Source: Sternotherus odoratus
Lineage: Eukaryota > Chordata > Testudines > Kinosternidae
Assembly (NCBI GenBank): GCA_032164245.1
Contig: JAVMKO010000021.1
Span: 14,390,285-14,454,284, forward strand
Reading direction: 5' to 3'
DNA: 64,000 nucleotides
The position numbers and the translations under genes are program-made. Under the pieces are notes generated by a model. It had not been told where the DNA came from. It ran no database searches and saw only the letters and a program-made list of their open reading frames with translations. Below are positions 37,650 through 48,300 of this stretch, in pieces; position 1 is the first letter of the stretch; the number at the start of each line of letters is the position of its first letter.

Positions 37650-37765
37650 TATTTAGCCTGTAAGCTCCTTGAGATAGGGACTTTGTACAGCACCTAGTGC
37701 AATGGGTTCATGTCAATGACTGGGGCACCTAACACTACGCAATACTAATACAAATAATATTAGAG
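37650..37765 (+). mobile_element. L2-type LINE 3' end
   Basis: GCCTGTAAGCTCCTTGAGAT, then TTTGTACAGCACCTAGTGCA, then GACTGGGGCACCTAACACTA, ending in an AATACTAATACAAATAATA tail. This is the standard L2-type 3' terminus in plus orientation, inserted in the minus-strand L3 remnant. Confidence 0.75.
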
Positions 37766-37779
37766 GGTGGGAATTGTCA

Positions 37780-37905
37780 GAATCACCCTTTCCTACTTTG
37801 AAGGTTGGTATTTCTTTTGCTTTTTCTGCCTCCCCAGTTCTCCATGAATGTTATCAAACAATTCCTTGTCCTTCTAATCTACTCTGGACAGATCATTGAA
37901 AACAT
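37780..37905 (-). mobile_element. L3/CR1-type LINE, upstream reverse-transcriptase piece, antisense
   Basis: The antisense sequence around 37840-37790 resembles the CR1/L3 segment before the first reverse-transcriptase motif (IPEDWxxANVxPIFKKG), here reduced to ENWGGRKSKRN. This is the 5'-most visible part of the same old minus-strand insertion. Confidence 0.45.
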
Positions 37906-37993
37906 GCTCAGTGTGCATAAGTCATTAAAAGAAAAAAGCAGTTGTATGTTATTAAGGAAGGGTGGAGAATTACAATGAAATATTATAGAGCCA

Positions 37994-38033
37994 AAGTGGG
38001 CGAGGCAAATTTTTTATTGGACCAACTTCTAGT
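37994..38033 (-). mobile_element. Penelope-type terminal repeat scrap, antisense
   Basis: GTGGGCGAGGCAAATTTT followed by TTATTGGACCAACTTCT is the antisense of AAGTTGGTCCAATAAAAGAT, a terminal-tail word of a second Penelope-like family as I know it from turtles and crocodilians. Only about 40 bases remain, directly before a CR1 copy. Confidence 0.5.
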
Positions 38034-38190
38034 GCAAGAAGTATGGGAAACAAACAGGAAGAACTAGAAATATTAGTGAATAATCAGAACTATGACATAG
38101 TTGGCATCACAGAGACTTGGTGGGATAATATACAACTGGAATATTGGTGTAGAGGTGTATAGCTTGCTCAGGAAGGGCAGGCAAGACATG
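38034..38190 (+). mobile_element. CR1 LINE, start of ORF2 endonuclease domain
   Basis: The plus translation gives YDIVGITETWWDN and then YSLLRKGRQ. ITETWWD is the hallmark motif near the start of the CR1 apurinic endonuclease domain. A frameshift lies between the two segments. Similarity stops near 38190 and the sequence jumps straight to the far end of ORF2. Confidence 0.8.
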
Positions 38191-38748
38191 AGAAATAATT
38201 CTTCCACTCTACTTGGTGCTGATTAAGCCTCAGATGGAATATTGTGTCCAATTCTGGGTGCCAAAATTCAGGAAAGATGTGGACAAACTGGAAAAAATCC
38301 AGAGGAGAGCTAAAAAATGGATTCAAAGTCTAGAAAACATGACCTATCAGGAAAGACTGAAAAAATTGGGTTTGTTTAGTCCAGAGAAGAGCAGACAGAG
38401 GGGGGACATGATAACAGTTTTCAAGTACATAAAAGGTTGTTACAAGAGGAATGAGAAAAAAAAAATTCTTTAAACTTTGAGATTAGGACAAGAAGCAATG
38501 GTCTTAAATTGAAGCGAGAGAGGTTTAAATTGGACATTAGGAAAAACTTCCTGTCAGGCTAGTTAAACACTGGAACAAATTGCCTAAGGAAGTAGTGGAA
38601 TCTCCATCATTGGTGGTTTTTAAGAGCAGGTTAGACAAACATTTGTCAGGAATGGTCTAGTTACTACTTAGTCCTGCCTTGAGTGCAGGGGACTAGACAA
38701 GGTGACCCACTGAGATCCCTTCCAATCCTACGATTCTATGATCACTTC
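38191..38748 (+). mobile_element. CR1 LINE, ORF2 C-terminus and complete 3' UTR
   Basis: Residues such as MEYCVQFWVPKFRKDVDKLE, QERLKKLGLFSPEKSRQRGD and MITVFKYIKG are the standard CR1 C-terminal motifs. The 3' UTR follows (GAAAAACTTCCTGTCAGGCT, GAAGTAGTGGAATCTCCATC) and ends with CCAATCCTACGATTCTATGA. Together with 38034-38190 this is one CR1 copy lacking most of the endonuclease and reverse-transcriptase regions. It is inactive. Confidence 0.92.
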
Positions 38749-38800
38749 ACCCTCTCTCTAATATCCTGGGACCAACACAGCTACAACAACACTGATTACT
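38749..38800 (+). mobile_element. Penelope-type terminal repeat scrap, sense
   Basis: CTCTCTCTAATATCCTGGGA followed by CCAACACAGCTACAACAACA is the extreme terminal word of the second Penelope-like tail family. It sits directly after the CR1 end and in the opposite orientation to the scrap at 37994-38033. Confidence 0.55.
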
Positions 38801-38834
38801 GAACGATCATGCCATGATATAAATCAGTGGGAAC

Positions 38835-39205
38835 CCTCACCTGCAATCTTGTGCTCAGTTTTGGTCACCCCATCTCATAAAGAACATAGTGCTAGAAAAC
38901 CCTCAGACTGAACAATGACAACGATTAGAGGAATGGACAGAGTTCCAAAAGAGGAGAGAGAGAAAGATAAGGCGTATTTGGCTGACAAAAGAGACAAATG
39001 GGGATGACAATACCAGAGGTAAATAGAACAATGAATGGTAGAGAAAGTAAGTTTGGAGCTCCTGTTTGCCCTTTGCAGAATACAAGAAGAAAGGGACATC
39101 CAATAAAAATAAAAGGCAACACACTTCAAGCTGATACAAGGAAAAAATATTTGAATAAACGGTCTGACTTCCTTCTTAATTGTTCAGATGTCAGGAATGT
39201 TGTCT
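38835..39205 (+). mobile_element. L2/CR1-type LINE ORF2 C-terminal and 3' remnant
   Basis: CACCTGCAATCTTGTGCTCA followed by GTTTTGGTCACCCCATCTCA matches the L2/L3 motif coding for QYCVQFWSP-type sequence. AAAGGGACATCCAATAAAAAT and AAATATTTGAATAAACGG farther on fit the 3' part. No conserved open frame remains. Confidence 0.6.
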
Positions 39206-41640
39206 GCTTCACATAGTGTCTCTTAAGATTCACAGCCACATTCTCTACTGGTGGATTTTAATAATTTTCCTTTCTCATACAGCATCAAGAGAATGGAAAA
39301 TACTATATATGTGCTACATAGTATTATCATCAATTCTACAGGGCACTGCTACCAAATCCAGTCCCACAAGCTATTTTGGGGGATCGACCTGCTATATTAG
39401 TGTGGTACCTTATGGATCCATATCTTGTATCAGTGTGTGATTCAAATTCTGATTCTTCACTGCCTTGCACCCTGTGTAGTCAAACCCACGCTAAGTGTAT
39501 ATCAAACATACCCAAATCAGAATGGTTGTGTTTGACACTCACTTTGCACAGGTGTCATGGACTACACACTGCTTCATATGTGGTTATTGTTTCAAACCCT
39601 ACATAAGCATGAAGCACACATTCTGTGTAGGCCATGTAATTAACATTTGGTTAGAGAATCTCTAATTGAATTATTGCAGTTTATTATCTTAAAGATAGCC
39701 TGGTCTTAAAAACAAAAAACCAAACAATCACCAAACAAAGGGGAGTGGGTTAGGGACGCCAAAATAAGCTGAAGAAAGCAAAGAAATCTAAGCACTGCAG
39801 TTATTATTCATCAGGCTCCCAGAAATGCATTATAATGTACTATGTGCAGGAAGACTAAAAATTATTCCCCACTGAAATGGTATTCACACTGCTTCTGCTG
39901 TACTGAGGCGTACATTGTAATATAATCATAATAACTAAAGTAAGTTTCCCTTGGGGATTATACCTTTGTGTGATTTAATCCTTAAATTTGTTTTGCTTTC
40001 ATCCCCAGGAGAAGAGAGATTTCAGTTATAAAGTAGTCTTCCTAGGAATATCAGGCATTGTACATGCATTCATAATCTGCACTTACACTTGCAAACCCCA
40101 GGCCAAGGGGTGAGCAGAATTGGAAGCACAAGTGTTATCATTGTCTCTGAAGAAACCAGGTTTGTTTTTCAAAAAAGAAAAGGCAAAACCGAGGGAGGAG
40201 TCCTGCTTATTCAGGAACGTTCCCCACACAACAGCGGAAATCAGTTTGCTTTTGAGAAAGGTCTATCCCTCAGCGTGAGAGTGAAAAGTAAAGCTCAGGA
40301 AGCCAGGATTTCTCTAACCTTGATACAAAATATAAAAGAGTGTGGCAACTTGTTAGAGTGGAATTAAGACAGAGTTACCACAGTGCCACTGCCTTAGCTT
40401 TCGTTTACCTGGAACACAGTGAATGAGGCGGTTCTGTGTGTTTCACCTGGGCCTAGAAAAATAGCTGGAAAGCAGAGAGAAAACCCCAGGTTGGCCGTCT
40501 CTGATGTATAGGAGTGCTTGGATAGAGAATGGAATCAGAATGGTAGCATTTTACATTCACTTTCTACAAGTGTACAGGACGACAGAAGCTGCAGGACAAG
40601 GGAGAATTAGGCCCAACCTCTGTTCACTTTTTAATCAGAAAGTTAATCTTGTTCTTCTCTCTTATGTTTACGGAATAGCTCTGCAGAGTCCAAAGTGATC
40701 GCTGTCTTAAAACGCATGTTTTCACATCTTTGTTCAAAGCTATGTCAATGGCACATAGCACCCATCCAATGTTCAGCTGTCCTTCCACTCATATCTGCAC
40801 AGAGCCAGTGTTTTCCGGCATGACTATAACTGGGCTTCACAAAAATCTATTAACAACAAAGACCCATTGTGACCACAACAGACTCTGACTTAAAATAAAA
40901 CCCAAATGTTGAGCACCAAACAGCCCCAGCATTGCAGGAATTGCGGAGCAAACACCATGCTGTAGCAGCAGTTTGGAAACAGCAGTTTAAGATGCACAAA
41001 GGTCAAATAACAGTTACATCTGCTAACGCTTTCTAATCCAAGATGTAGTCATTATTACCCCAAAGCAGGAAAAGAAAAGCAGCCAGTAGCATATTGATAA
41101 CATAAGTGACTCACACCATGACCCTCATAGCTGGTCAATTGATGGTTCTTAATTAAACATGATGGCCCTTTAGTAGGTGATTTTCCTTGCTAACCACAAT
41201 AATAATCATCTTGTTAAATTGATCACTATCCTCTACCAACACTGGTTTTTGTTGCTGAGATCCATGTTCACAGCAATTTTTCACACCACTGACACATAAT
41301 TTGTGTTCTTCAGTTAGAAAAAGGTACTATTCATTAAAACCATTTTGTTCTCAATCCAGTGGCCATTTTCCTCTGGGATGCAGCGAGAGGTGGAGGATGG
41401 CTTGCATGCATTGCGCTCCGTATCACATAGTTATTTCTAAAGATGAGGCCCCCAAAACACTGACAAACCGGACTGTGAATCAGGCCTTTAGCAGCTTTTA
41501 TTTCTGTTTCTAGAGGGAAAGTTTAGCATTAATAAAATCTTTAAGTGGAGCTGGAAGAAACTAAGGCAAATACCCTCCCAGCATGCCAGCCTTCACCCAA
41601 GCCACCCCAAATGCTGTTTTGGAAAAGGTGGACCTTGATA
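39206..41640. other. unannotated mostly unique sequence
   Basis: No gene or repeat family is recognised. Several AT-rich patches (39640-39720, 41100-41230) occur. Confidence 0.5.
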
Positions 41641-41860
41641 ATTAGATTCTTTTAGCTGACACTAGGCTGCAGCAGGGTGGCTTGCTGCTTACTGGTTAGA
41701 GAGGCCTGGGCCAGCCAACCTGGATTACTAGGAAGCCACACCTGGGTATGCATCAGGTGATTTCCCTATAAAGAACAGCAGGAGGCTGCAGCAAAGGGGA
41801 GGTAGATGCTTGCTTGCTCAGGGAGATCAGAGTAAGTAGGCACCAGCAGTGTTTTAGGAC
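41641..41860. repeat. possible dispersed repeat flank (left of MITE cluster)
   Basis: GCAGCAGGGTGGCTTGCTGC, GTGATTTCCCTATAAAGAAC and AGCAGGAGGCTGCAGCAAAG look like repeat-derived leader sequence seen in turtle genomes. A matching type of sequence resumes at 42690-42840 to the right of the MITEs. The family is unknown to me. Confidence 0.3.
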
Positions 41861-42014
41861 TTAGGCTTTGTCTATGTAGGCTCTCCTGCCAACAAAAAAA
41901 TTTCACTCCCAACAAGTGGGTAGCTTTGTCAGCAGGAGCTTGCCTCCCAGTGTTTTTTCACACCCTGAACAACAAATGTTTTACTGATGAAAGTCCAGTG
42001 TAGACAAAACCTAA
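41861..42014. mobile_element. PIF/Harbinger-like MITE (GTCTACAC class)
   Basis: It opens TTAGGCTTTGTCTATGTAGG and closes with the inverted form CCAGTGTAGACAAAACCTAA, giving terminal inverted repeats of roughly 20 bp with a few mismatches over 154 bp. TTA/TAA-like ends suit the 3-bp TWA target preference of Harbinger elements, but I cannot identify an unambiguous duplicated target. Confidence 0.6.
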
Positions 42015-42038
42015 TTACACTTGCGGATGTAGAGTGCT

Positions 42039-42687
42039 TTGAGTTAAACCAGCCTTCAGAGAGCGCGGTAGGGAAAGCGCCGCAGTCTGTCCACACTGAC
42101 AGCTGCAAGTGCATTGGCGTGGCCACATTTGCGGCACTTGCAGCGGCATTGGGAGCGGTGCATTATGGGCAGCTATCCCACAAAAAGCCTCTTCCCATTC
42201 TGGTGCTGAGGCTTGTGGGAAGGGGGCGGGAGGTGCAGGGCATTCTGGGTCCTGTCCCAGTGCCCTGTGATGCACTGGTTCACACCCCAGCAATCCCTGT
42301 GCTTCCGTCCACATTTGGCCCCATCTTTCAACTTTTTTCTGCTGGGCAAACAGGATGGGGATTTTCAAAATTCCCAGAGAATTTAAGAAGTGGGTCTGAT
42401 GGTTGGTCACGTGAAGGCAGGACAGTATAGTTCAAACTGATGACCAGAGTGGCTAGAACAGGCATTGTGGGACACTTCTGGAGGCCAATCAGAGCGCATT
42501 AACAGGCCAGGGCATCCACACTGATGCTGTAGCGCTCCAGCAGGGCCACATCAAACATTATTTCACTCACCAAGGTGGATTACCAGGAACGCTCTAGCCG
42601 TGGAGTCTGGACACTCTGTGTGCCTTGCCAGTGTGGACATGTCGTAAGTTAGGGCGCCCGGGGCTGCTTTAATGTGCTCTAACTCAA
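42039..42687. mobile_element. large MITE with long imperfect inverted ends
   Basis: The left end TTGAGTTAAACCAGCC and the right end, read inverted, TTGAGTTAGAGCACAT begin a roughly 60-bp imperfect inverted repeat that also pairs CTGTCCACACTGACAG with CCAGTGTGGACATG. The interior includes CATTATGGGCAGCTATCCCA and CATTCTGGGTCCTG words typical of an abundant turtle MITE as I remember it. It carries no transposase. The superfamily (Harbinger-like) is inferred. Confidence 0.6.
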
Positions 42688-42689
42688 AA

Positions 42690-43020
42690 GGGTAGCCATG
42701 CCCAAAGACCCCAGGCCAGGAGTGTCCTACAAAAGCAGGAAAGTCCTGGGCAGGAAGGCCTGAGTGTGGAAGAGAAAACGTGTTTTGTGGAGGCTTTTAT
42801 TGAACTTTAATTTGGCACTTGTTAAAATATCTAGACCCTAAGGAGGGGTGGTTTTGGCCATAAAAAGCTCACAAGTGAAGCTTACTGAGCAGTTCAAGAT
42901 GGAAAACTGAGGGGTAAGAGGCAGCTTGCAGGGTTCCCCTGAGGTCACCATGTGGTGCAGGAAGATGAGCACTCTCTGATATACACCAATACACTCCTCT
43001 TCCAAATGCACGGGATAGCT
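42690..43020. other. repeat-like flank then unannotated sequence
   Basis: GACCCCAGGCCAGGAGTGTC up to about 42840 may be the right-hand continuation of the 41641-41860 repeat. The remainder has nothing recognisable. Confidence 0.3.
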
Positions 43021-43145
43021 AGTGGGCTGCGGATTGGTCTTCCACAGGACGTGGTGGATGTTCTTATGCTTGAGACATGGAAAAAATAATCTGTGCAAAG
43101 AACTAGGAAAGCTCAGGATCAGTCCTGAACCAGACCCTGGGGGCA
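43021..43145 (+). mobile_element. CR1/L3-type LINE 3' remnant, weak
   Basis: CTTCCACAGGACGTGGTGGA, then CTTGAGACATGGAAAAAAT, parallels the CR1 segment coding for [15 protein letters not shown]. It is diverged and short. Confidence 0.45.
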
Positions 43146-45118
43146 CTGGTGAAGAAGGACTGGATGTACTTTGTATGCATCAGTGCATGCGATCCACAGT
43201 TGCAGTTGCAGTCAACATGCAACACTCAAACTGCAGGCAGATGTGACATCTCTAGCAGGCATGCATATGGCTGTTCTCGTTGTCTTGGGTGATGCTCTTT
43301 ATTTGTAGAGGGGATAGCAGCAGCACCCACTGGACAAATATATTCCCTGTATTGGCTTTATAAAGGTCAATTGTTGTTCATTCTCAGTCATCAGAATCAT
43401 TTATTGATTAGCAAAATATTCCTAGCTGCACTGAAAATGCTGCCAGAAGGCAGCTGACATGCCTGACAGCTAGGCTAGCCCAGACAAAACCACACTTACA
43501 TAATTTCCAAAACCAGGTCACAAAGGGATTTTCCCTTTTGCTTTCGGAAGAGTTCCTCCTGCAAGATACCAGCAGCAAGATCAGGCTCAGAGCATCAGAC
43601 TCCCCCGGTGTCTGGGTTGCTCATGCAGCTCAGGTCCAATGCTGAAGCTGTGGCAGAAGTTTGTAAAGCCAGAGAGGGCACAGGATGAAGGGTTCCTAGC
43701 AGGTCTCTCTGTGTCACTTACCAGAAAGGGCTTGCTGGCACATTCTACTGGCCATGTGCATTTGCTTCCCCATTCAGATGTGAGTCTAGAATTAAGTAAG
43801 CTGGAGTGGGAGGAGGTTTTGTACATTAAAATATCCTGGCAGGAAGTCAGACTTAGTGCATCCAACATCCACTTGATTCCCAGCCCCTGCTAGAAGGTTT
43901 TCAGTGCATTGCAGAGGAGGTTAATATCAGCTTGGTTATCGCTGACTCCCATGGGACTGCCTCCAAAGCTTACAAGTCCATCTGAGTGTTTGTGAGTGAG
44001 TGTCTATCCTGTGGATGGCCCTCCAGCATTTCACAGGCTTTATACCACATGAAGTTGCATCCCGTGGTATTTCCTATTTGAACTATGACAATCTCTGTCT
44101 TCTCTCCCCTCCAGTTATCAGACACATGATACTTTCAAGTGAAGAATGGGCTCAGATTCTTAGAGAGAGACTGACTGTCTCTCATGGTTATTACAACACT
44201 GGAGCAGAAGATAGACACTGATTTGTTCCTGACACTCGGACAAGATGTTGGCTGCCGTATTATTTTCATGGAGGTATAAGATATAGAGTCTTGTTGAGTC
44301 TCTCTGCCAGTCACCCAGATGGAAGCTGTTTGCAATGACACTGAAGCTGGAGCGGACACTGATATTGTCAAATGTTTGTCCAGATCAGTCCAAGTATTTG
44401 TTGCTCACAGGTTGTCAGTCTGTGACCTTGTGTCACGGCCAACTTTAACAGCATGGACATGGTGTCATGCTGAAGCAGTCTTGGTCAGACTGCGCATTCT
44501 GCCTTAGGTGGTTTGGTGCAGTGGCCATGAAAGCACCACTGAACCTGACAGGCAACCCCAAGCCATAGCTCGGCGGTGGACATTGTCTGAGTGGCCCGAA
44601 GACTGACAGCTCCCTGTCTACTCGGAGCTCCCACTCCTGAGTCACTGTTTGATTTTTTTATTGCAGTTAGACATTGCCATCTCTGCCGGCTGAATCAGCA
44701 ACTGTGTGAACAATTCAGCTCACGAGCCTCCTGCCTGTCTGTACCATCAGCCCCTGTGCCAAGAATCCAAGCGTGGCGTCCCCCCTTCACTGCTGCACTG
44801 ATAGGAAAGCAAACAGCCTGACGGCCACATCACACTAGAAACTCACTGTGGACAGATGCGGATGCTTCTTCCTGTTCCGATAAAGGGGCCCACCACATTT
44901 GTCTCCATTCGCTCTGTAATGCCAACTGTCTGCTGGACTAGGCACCCAGACGGGTCCCTCACCTTTGATTGAAGAATGGCTGAAGCTTTTGGTCAGGTCT
45001 CAGGCTGTGAGGTGGTTTATGTCTGTGACAGTAATGAGATCTCAGTGCCACGGCCAGCAGTCCATTCCAGGGACCTTGAATTCATAGTGAAATCTGTCAG
45101 CAGACAAAATACTTTTAC
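43146..45118. other. unannotated sequence
   Basis: No gene or repeat family recognised. Confidence 0.5.
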
Positions 45119-45341
45119 TTTAATATAATATAATATAAATGGAGATATACCAATCTCCTAGAACTGGAAAGACCTTGAAGGTCATCGAGTCCAGTCCCCT
45201 GCCTACACTAGCAGGATCGAGTACTGTCCCCTGACAGATTTTTTGCCCCAGATCCCTAAATGGCCCCCTCAAGGATTGAACTCACAACCCTGGGTTTAGC
45301 AGGCCAATGCTCAAACCACTGAGCTATCCCTCCCCCCTAGT
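45119..45341 (-). mobile_element. tRNA-derived SINE with CR1-like tail
   Basis: On the minus strand the element begins GGGGGAGGGATAGCTCAGTG. It contains an A box TAGCTCAGTGG (45316-45326) and a B box GTTCAATCC (45273-45281), followed by GAGGGGGCCATTTAGGGATC and a CR1-type 3' segment (GGACTGGACTCGATGACC, AAGGTCTTTCCAGTTCTA), ending in a (TATTA)n tail at 45119-45138. The layout is a Pol III tRNA-like promoter head with a LINE-matched tail, consistent with mobilisation by CR1. The copy looks nearly full length. No clear target duplication is visible. Confidence 0.85.
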
Positions 45342-48300
45342 GACAACCTCGACCAATAAGACAGAAACTCTCTTGTTGCCACCCACCCTGCAGCCTAAAC
45401 ACTGGTCACGTGGGCTACACATTCTCACACTCCATCAGCCCCCGGCCCAGCCCATGCTTCAGGTCTCCCACCCATTATTAACCACGGCAACATCTTGCCT
45501 CTTATCCCCATAGACTGACTCAGCCCTTTGCCATTCCAGCTAAGAGAAGTCAGACGATCTTATCCACCTTCCCTGTATAGCCTGGAGATCCCTCCACCCA
45601 GTGAACAATCTTCTTCATGCTTGGCGGAAAGCAAATGTTTTTGAAGAGAATCTATTGCCACAGCCCAATGACACAGTCACCTGATGAGCTGAACGCATGG
45701 CCCCTAAATACAAAATCATGCCTCTCGTGACCTAATGAAGGAGAACAGTGACTGAGCCTCCCAGAACTGTCGCTCTTCCAGATGTTGCCACTGTGGCTCC
45801 TGCTGTAGACGCACAGAATACAATGAAATGTTAATGAAGTGAAAGAGGTGAAGAAGGATTTCTTCTCCAAAACAGTTTTAGAAATGGAGCTGGAGGAGAG
45901 GAGCAGGTCAGACCCTGCCAGGTTCTGTCTCACTGCTCCAGGCGGGAGGGAGGGTCGCAGCCGTTCTGCTGTGTATGATTTTACATGGAAGCACACGGTA
46001 CATGCGCAGCCCCAACAGATGTTGCTGTCCAAAAACTCCATCTCCCAGGTATGAGGCACAGCAGCACCTGCAGTGAGAGTCACACTGACCCCTACTGGAA
46101 GAACAGCATCAGGTATACAGGTGAAGTATGAAAGGACCTCTATGTTCTCTCTAAGCGGCAACTAGCAACGTGAGTGCAAACAGCTCATGCACATGTTACA
46201 ACAAGCTACAGATTCATTTATTTATTTACAGCTGGTTTTCCTCAATCACCACCTAGGCATGAGTTTTCAAAAAGATTTCGGCATGTGGAATGTTTGGAGG
46301 GGCAACACCACGTCATCTTTAAGCAAAAAGATGCACCGAAATGTGAGACTCAAGTCAGTCTCAACTCAGGCTAATGTAACTCAGAAACTTTGCAGAAAAA
46401 TTCTCAACCTTTGGAGTAAGCCTGGCATGGTGGATACCAGCACCAATGTTACTAGTGCTAACACAATGGGGCATGTTCCAAGCCTAGTGCTCCCAGACGC
46501 TATTGTAATACATAGGAGAAATAATAATAGCCAAAGTTACAGGGAGAGCTAAAAATCAGGCTTGTAATTGGGTCTGGTTACAGCCACAACGTGGGAGGAA
46601 ACTATTCTATTTCTATATTACGCTCTGGAGCTTGTCTTCAGCTGTTGCACAGTGTGAAATGACGTCCACTGTGTTGCATGTGTCTGTCCTGCCGCAGTGC
46701 TTACCATGCAAGGGACAGTGCCTCCGTTGCAGCTAGAGGCTGTATAGCCACCTTGTCAAGAATACAGTCCCTGCCCCCAAATGCTGCCCACTGTCTAGGT
46801 TAGGACAAGGGGAGACAACCAGGAGGGGAGGGAGGAGCAGGAAAGGAAAGGTGAACATGTGTTTGCACACTAAGTGGAGTTCTTGGTCAGATCCTGCCTG
46901 AGCTTTGCCAGTGGGCAGCAATTTGCAGGGATCTGGGCTGAGCTGAATCTTAAAAGGGCCCAGGCATAAGGGGTCACCTGGGAGAAAGCCAGCGGGTACC
47001 TGTGGATGGATCAGAGCAGCAAACCTTTTGCCTGTGGCTGAGCTATAAGAGAGAAGGGCTACGGTTCAAGTATGTTGCCCACGAAGTGTGTGTGATGTTC
47101 TCCGGTGCACTCAGGTACACTCATCTGTCTCTGAATTTCTACCCCGCTCATTTCGAAGGGAGTGAAATCACTTTTAAAGGTGCTAATGATGTAATTATGA
47201 AACCCACAAAATAGTCTCAGCATTTCAAGACAAACTCAAACCAAGTGCTGCCAAGCTGCCACACTCCTCATTTCCCCTTTGAAATAAAGGGTTTCATGCA
47301 TTTCAAAGGGGGCTTTGTTTCACTTGTTTAGCACAAGATGCAAATATGTTGGCAGGTAAAGCTGAAGGGAAGATGCACTTCTCATGTGCGGGAAGCAAAA
47401 ACACCCAACTGACCATGCAAACAGAAACGGAGTTCCCGGGTGGTGGGAAGGGAATGATCCAAATTCCACCCCCCTTGTTTCTTTCATTTTTAATTACAAG
47501 TATTTTTAAAAAATAAACCTTACTGAGACAAGGAGGAGCAAACAGGTTTCCTCACAGCCCTCTCTCTGCACTCAAACAGGCAGAGCAAGAAGCAACCTGC
47601 ACCTTGGAATGGAGACTGGTCAGCAGCGCATCTCTCCATTCTGCTGTCAGAATCTTTGATTAGCTAGAGACAAAACAAAGACTTCAAACATCCCCCTTGT
47701 AATGGAACGTCCTTAAAGGGCTGACATTTCCTGGGGACTCAGGGGGAACGGGCTCAACAAGAGCTCGCTCTCCTGACATTGTTTTTTTTTTATTTTAGAA
47801 GGGAGGGGGCACAATTTAGAGGGCAGAGCTCCACGTTAGATTGGCACAAGCAGGTCTAGCATATTCTCTGCTTCTCATGTTGCTGAGGATGCTGACTTAG
47901 CTCCTGCGGACTTTGTGCCTTGTGTCATCTAATGAAAGTTACAGTAGCAACATGTTTCCTGCCTTCTGTTCTTCCACTTAGCACTTCACAATAGAGCTCT
48001 CACTTTCATCTCCGAAGTACAGGGATGCTGGGATTTTATATTTCAGGTGCTGTGTGGATCAAAGCCACCCTGGGGAGGATGTGTATTTGAACTGGCAGAA
48101 ATTAATCAGTACCTTGGGTGTCAAAACTCTGAGATATCATTAGCTCAAAAAGTTCTTCTAGTGCATACCACCTTTACCTATTAAACCTGTCATCAGCAGA
48201 GATGCCAGGTGTTACCTGATGAACATCACCAACTCTTCAGCCTTGACTACACTAACATTTTTATTAGCTTCCCACCATTGCATTTCGGAGCTGGGTCACA

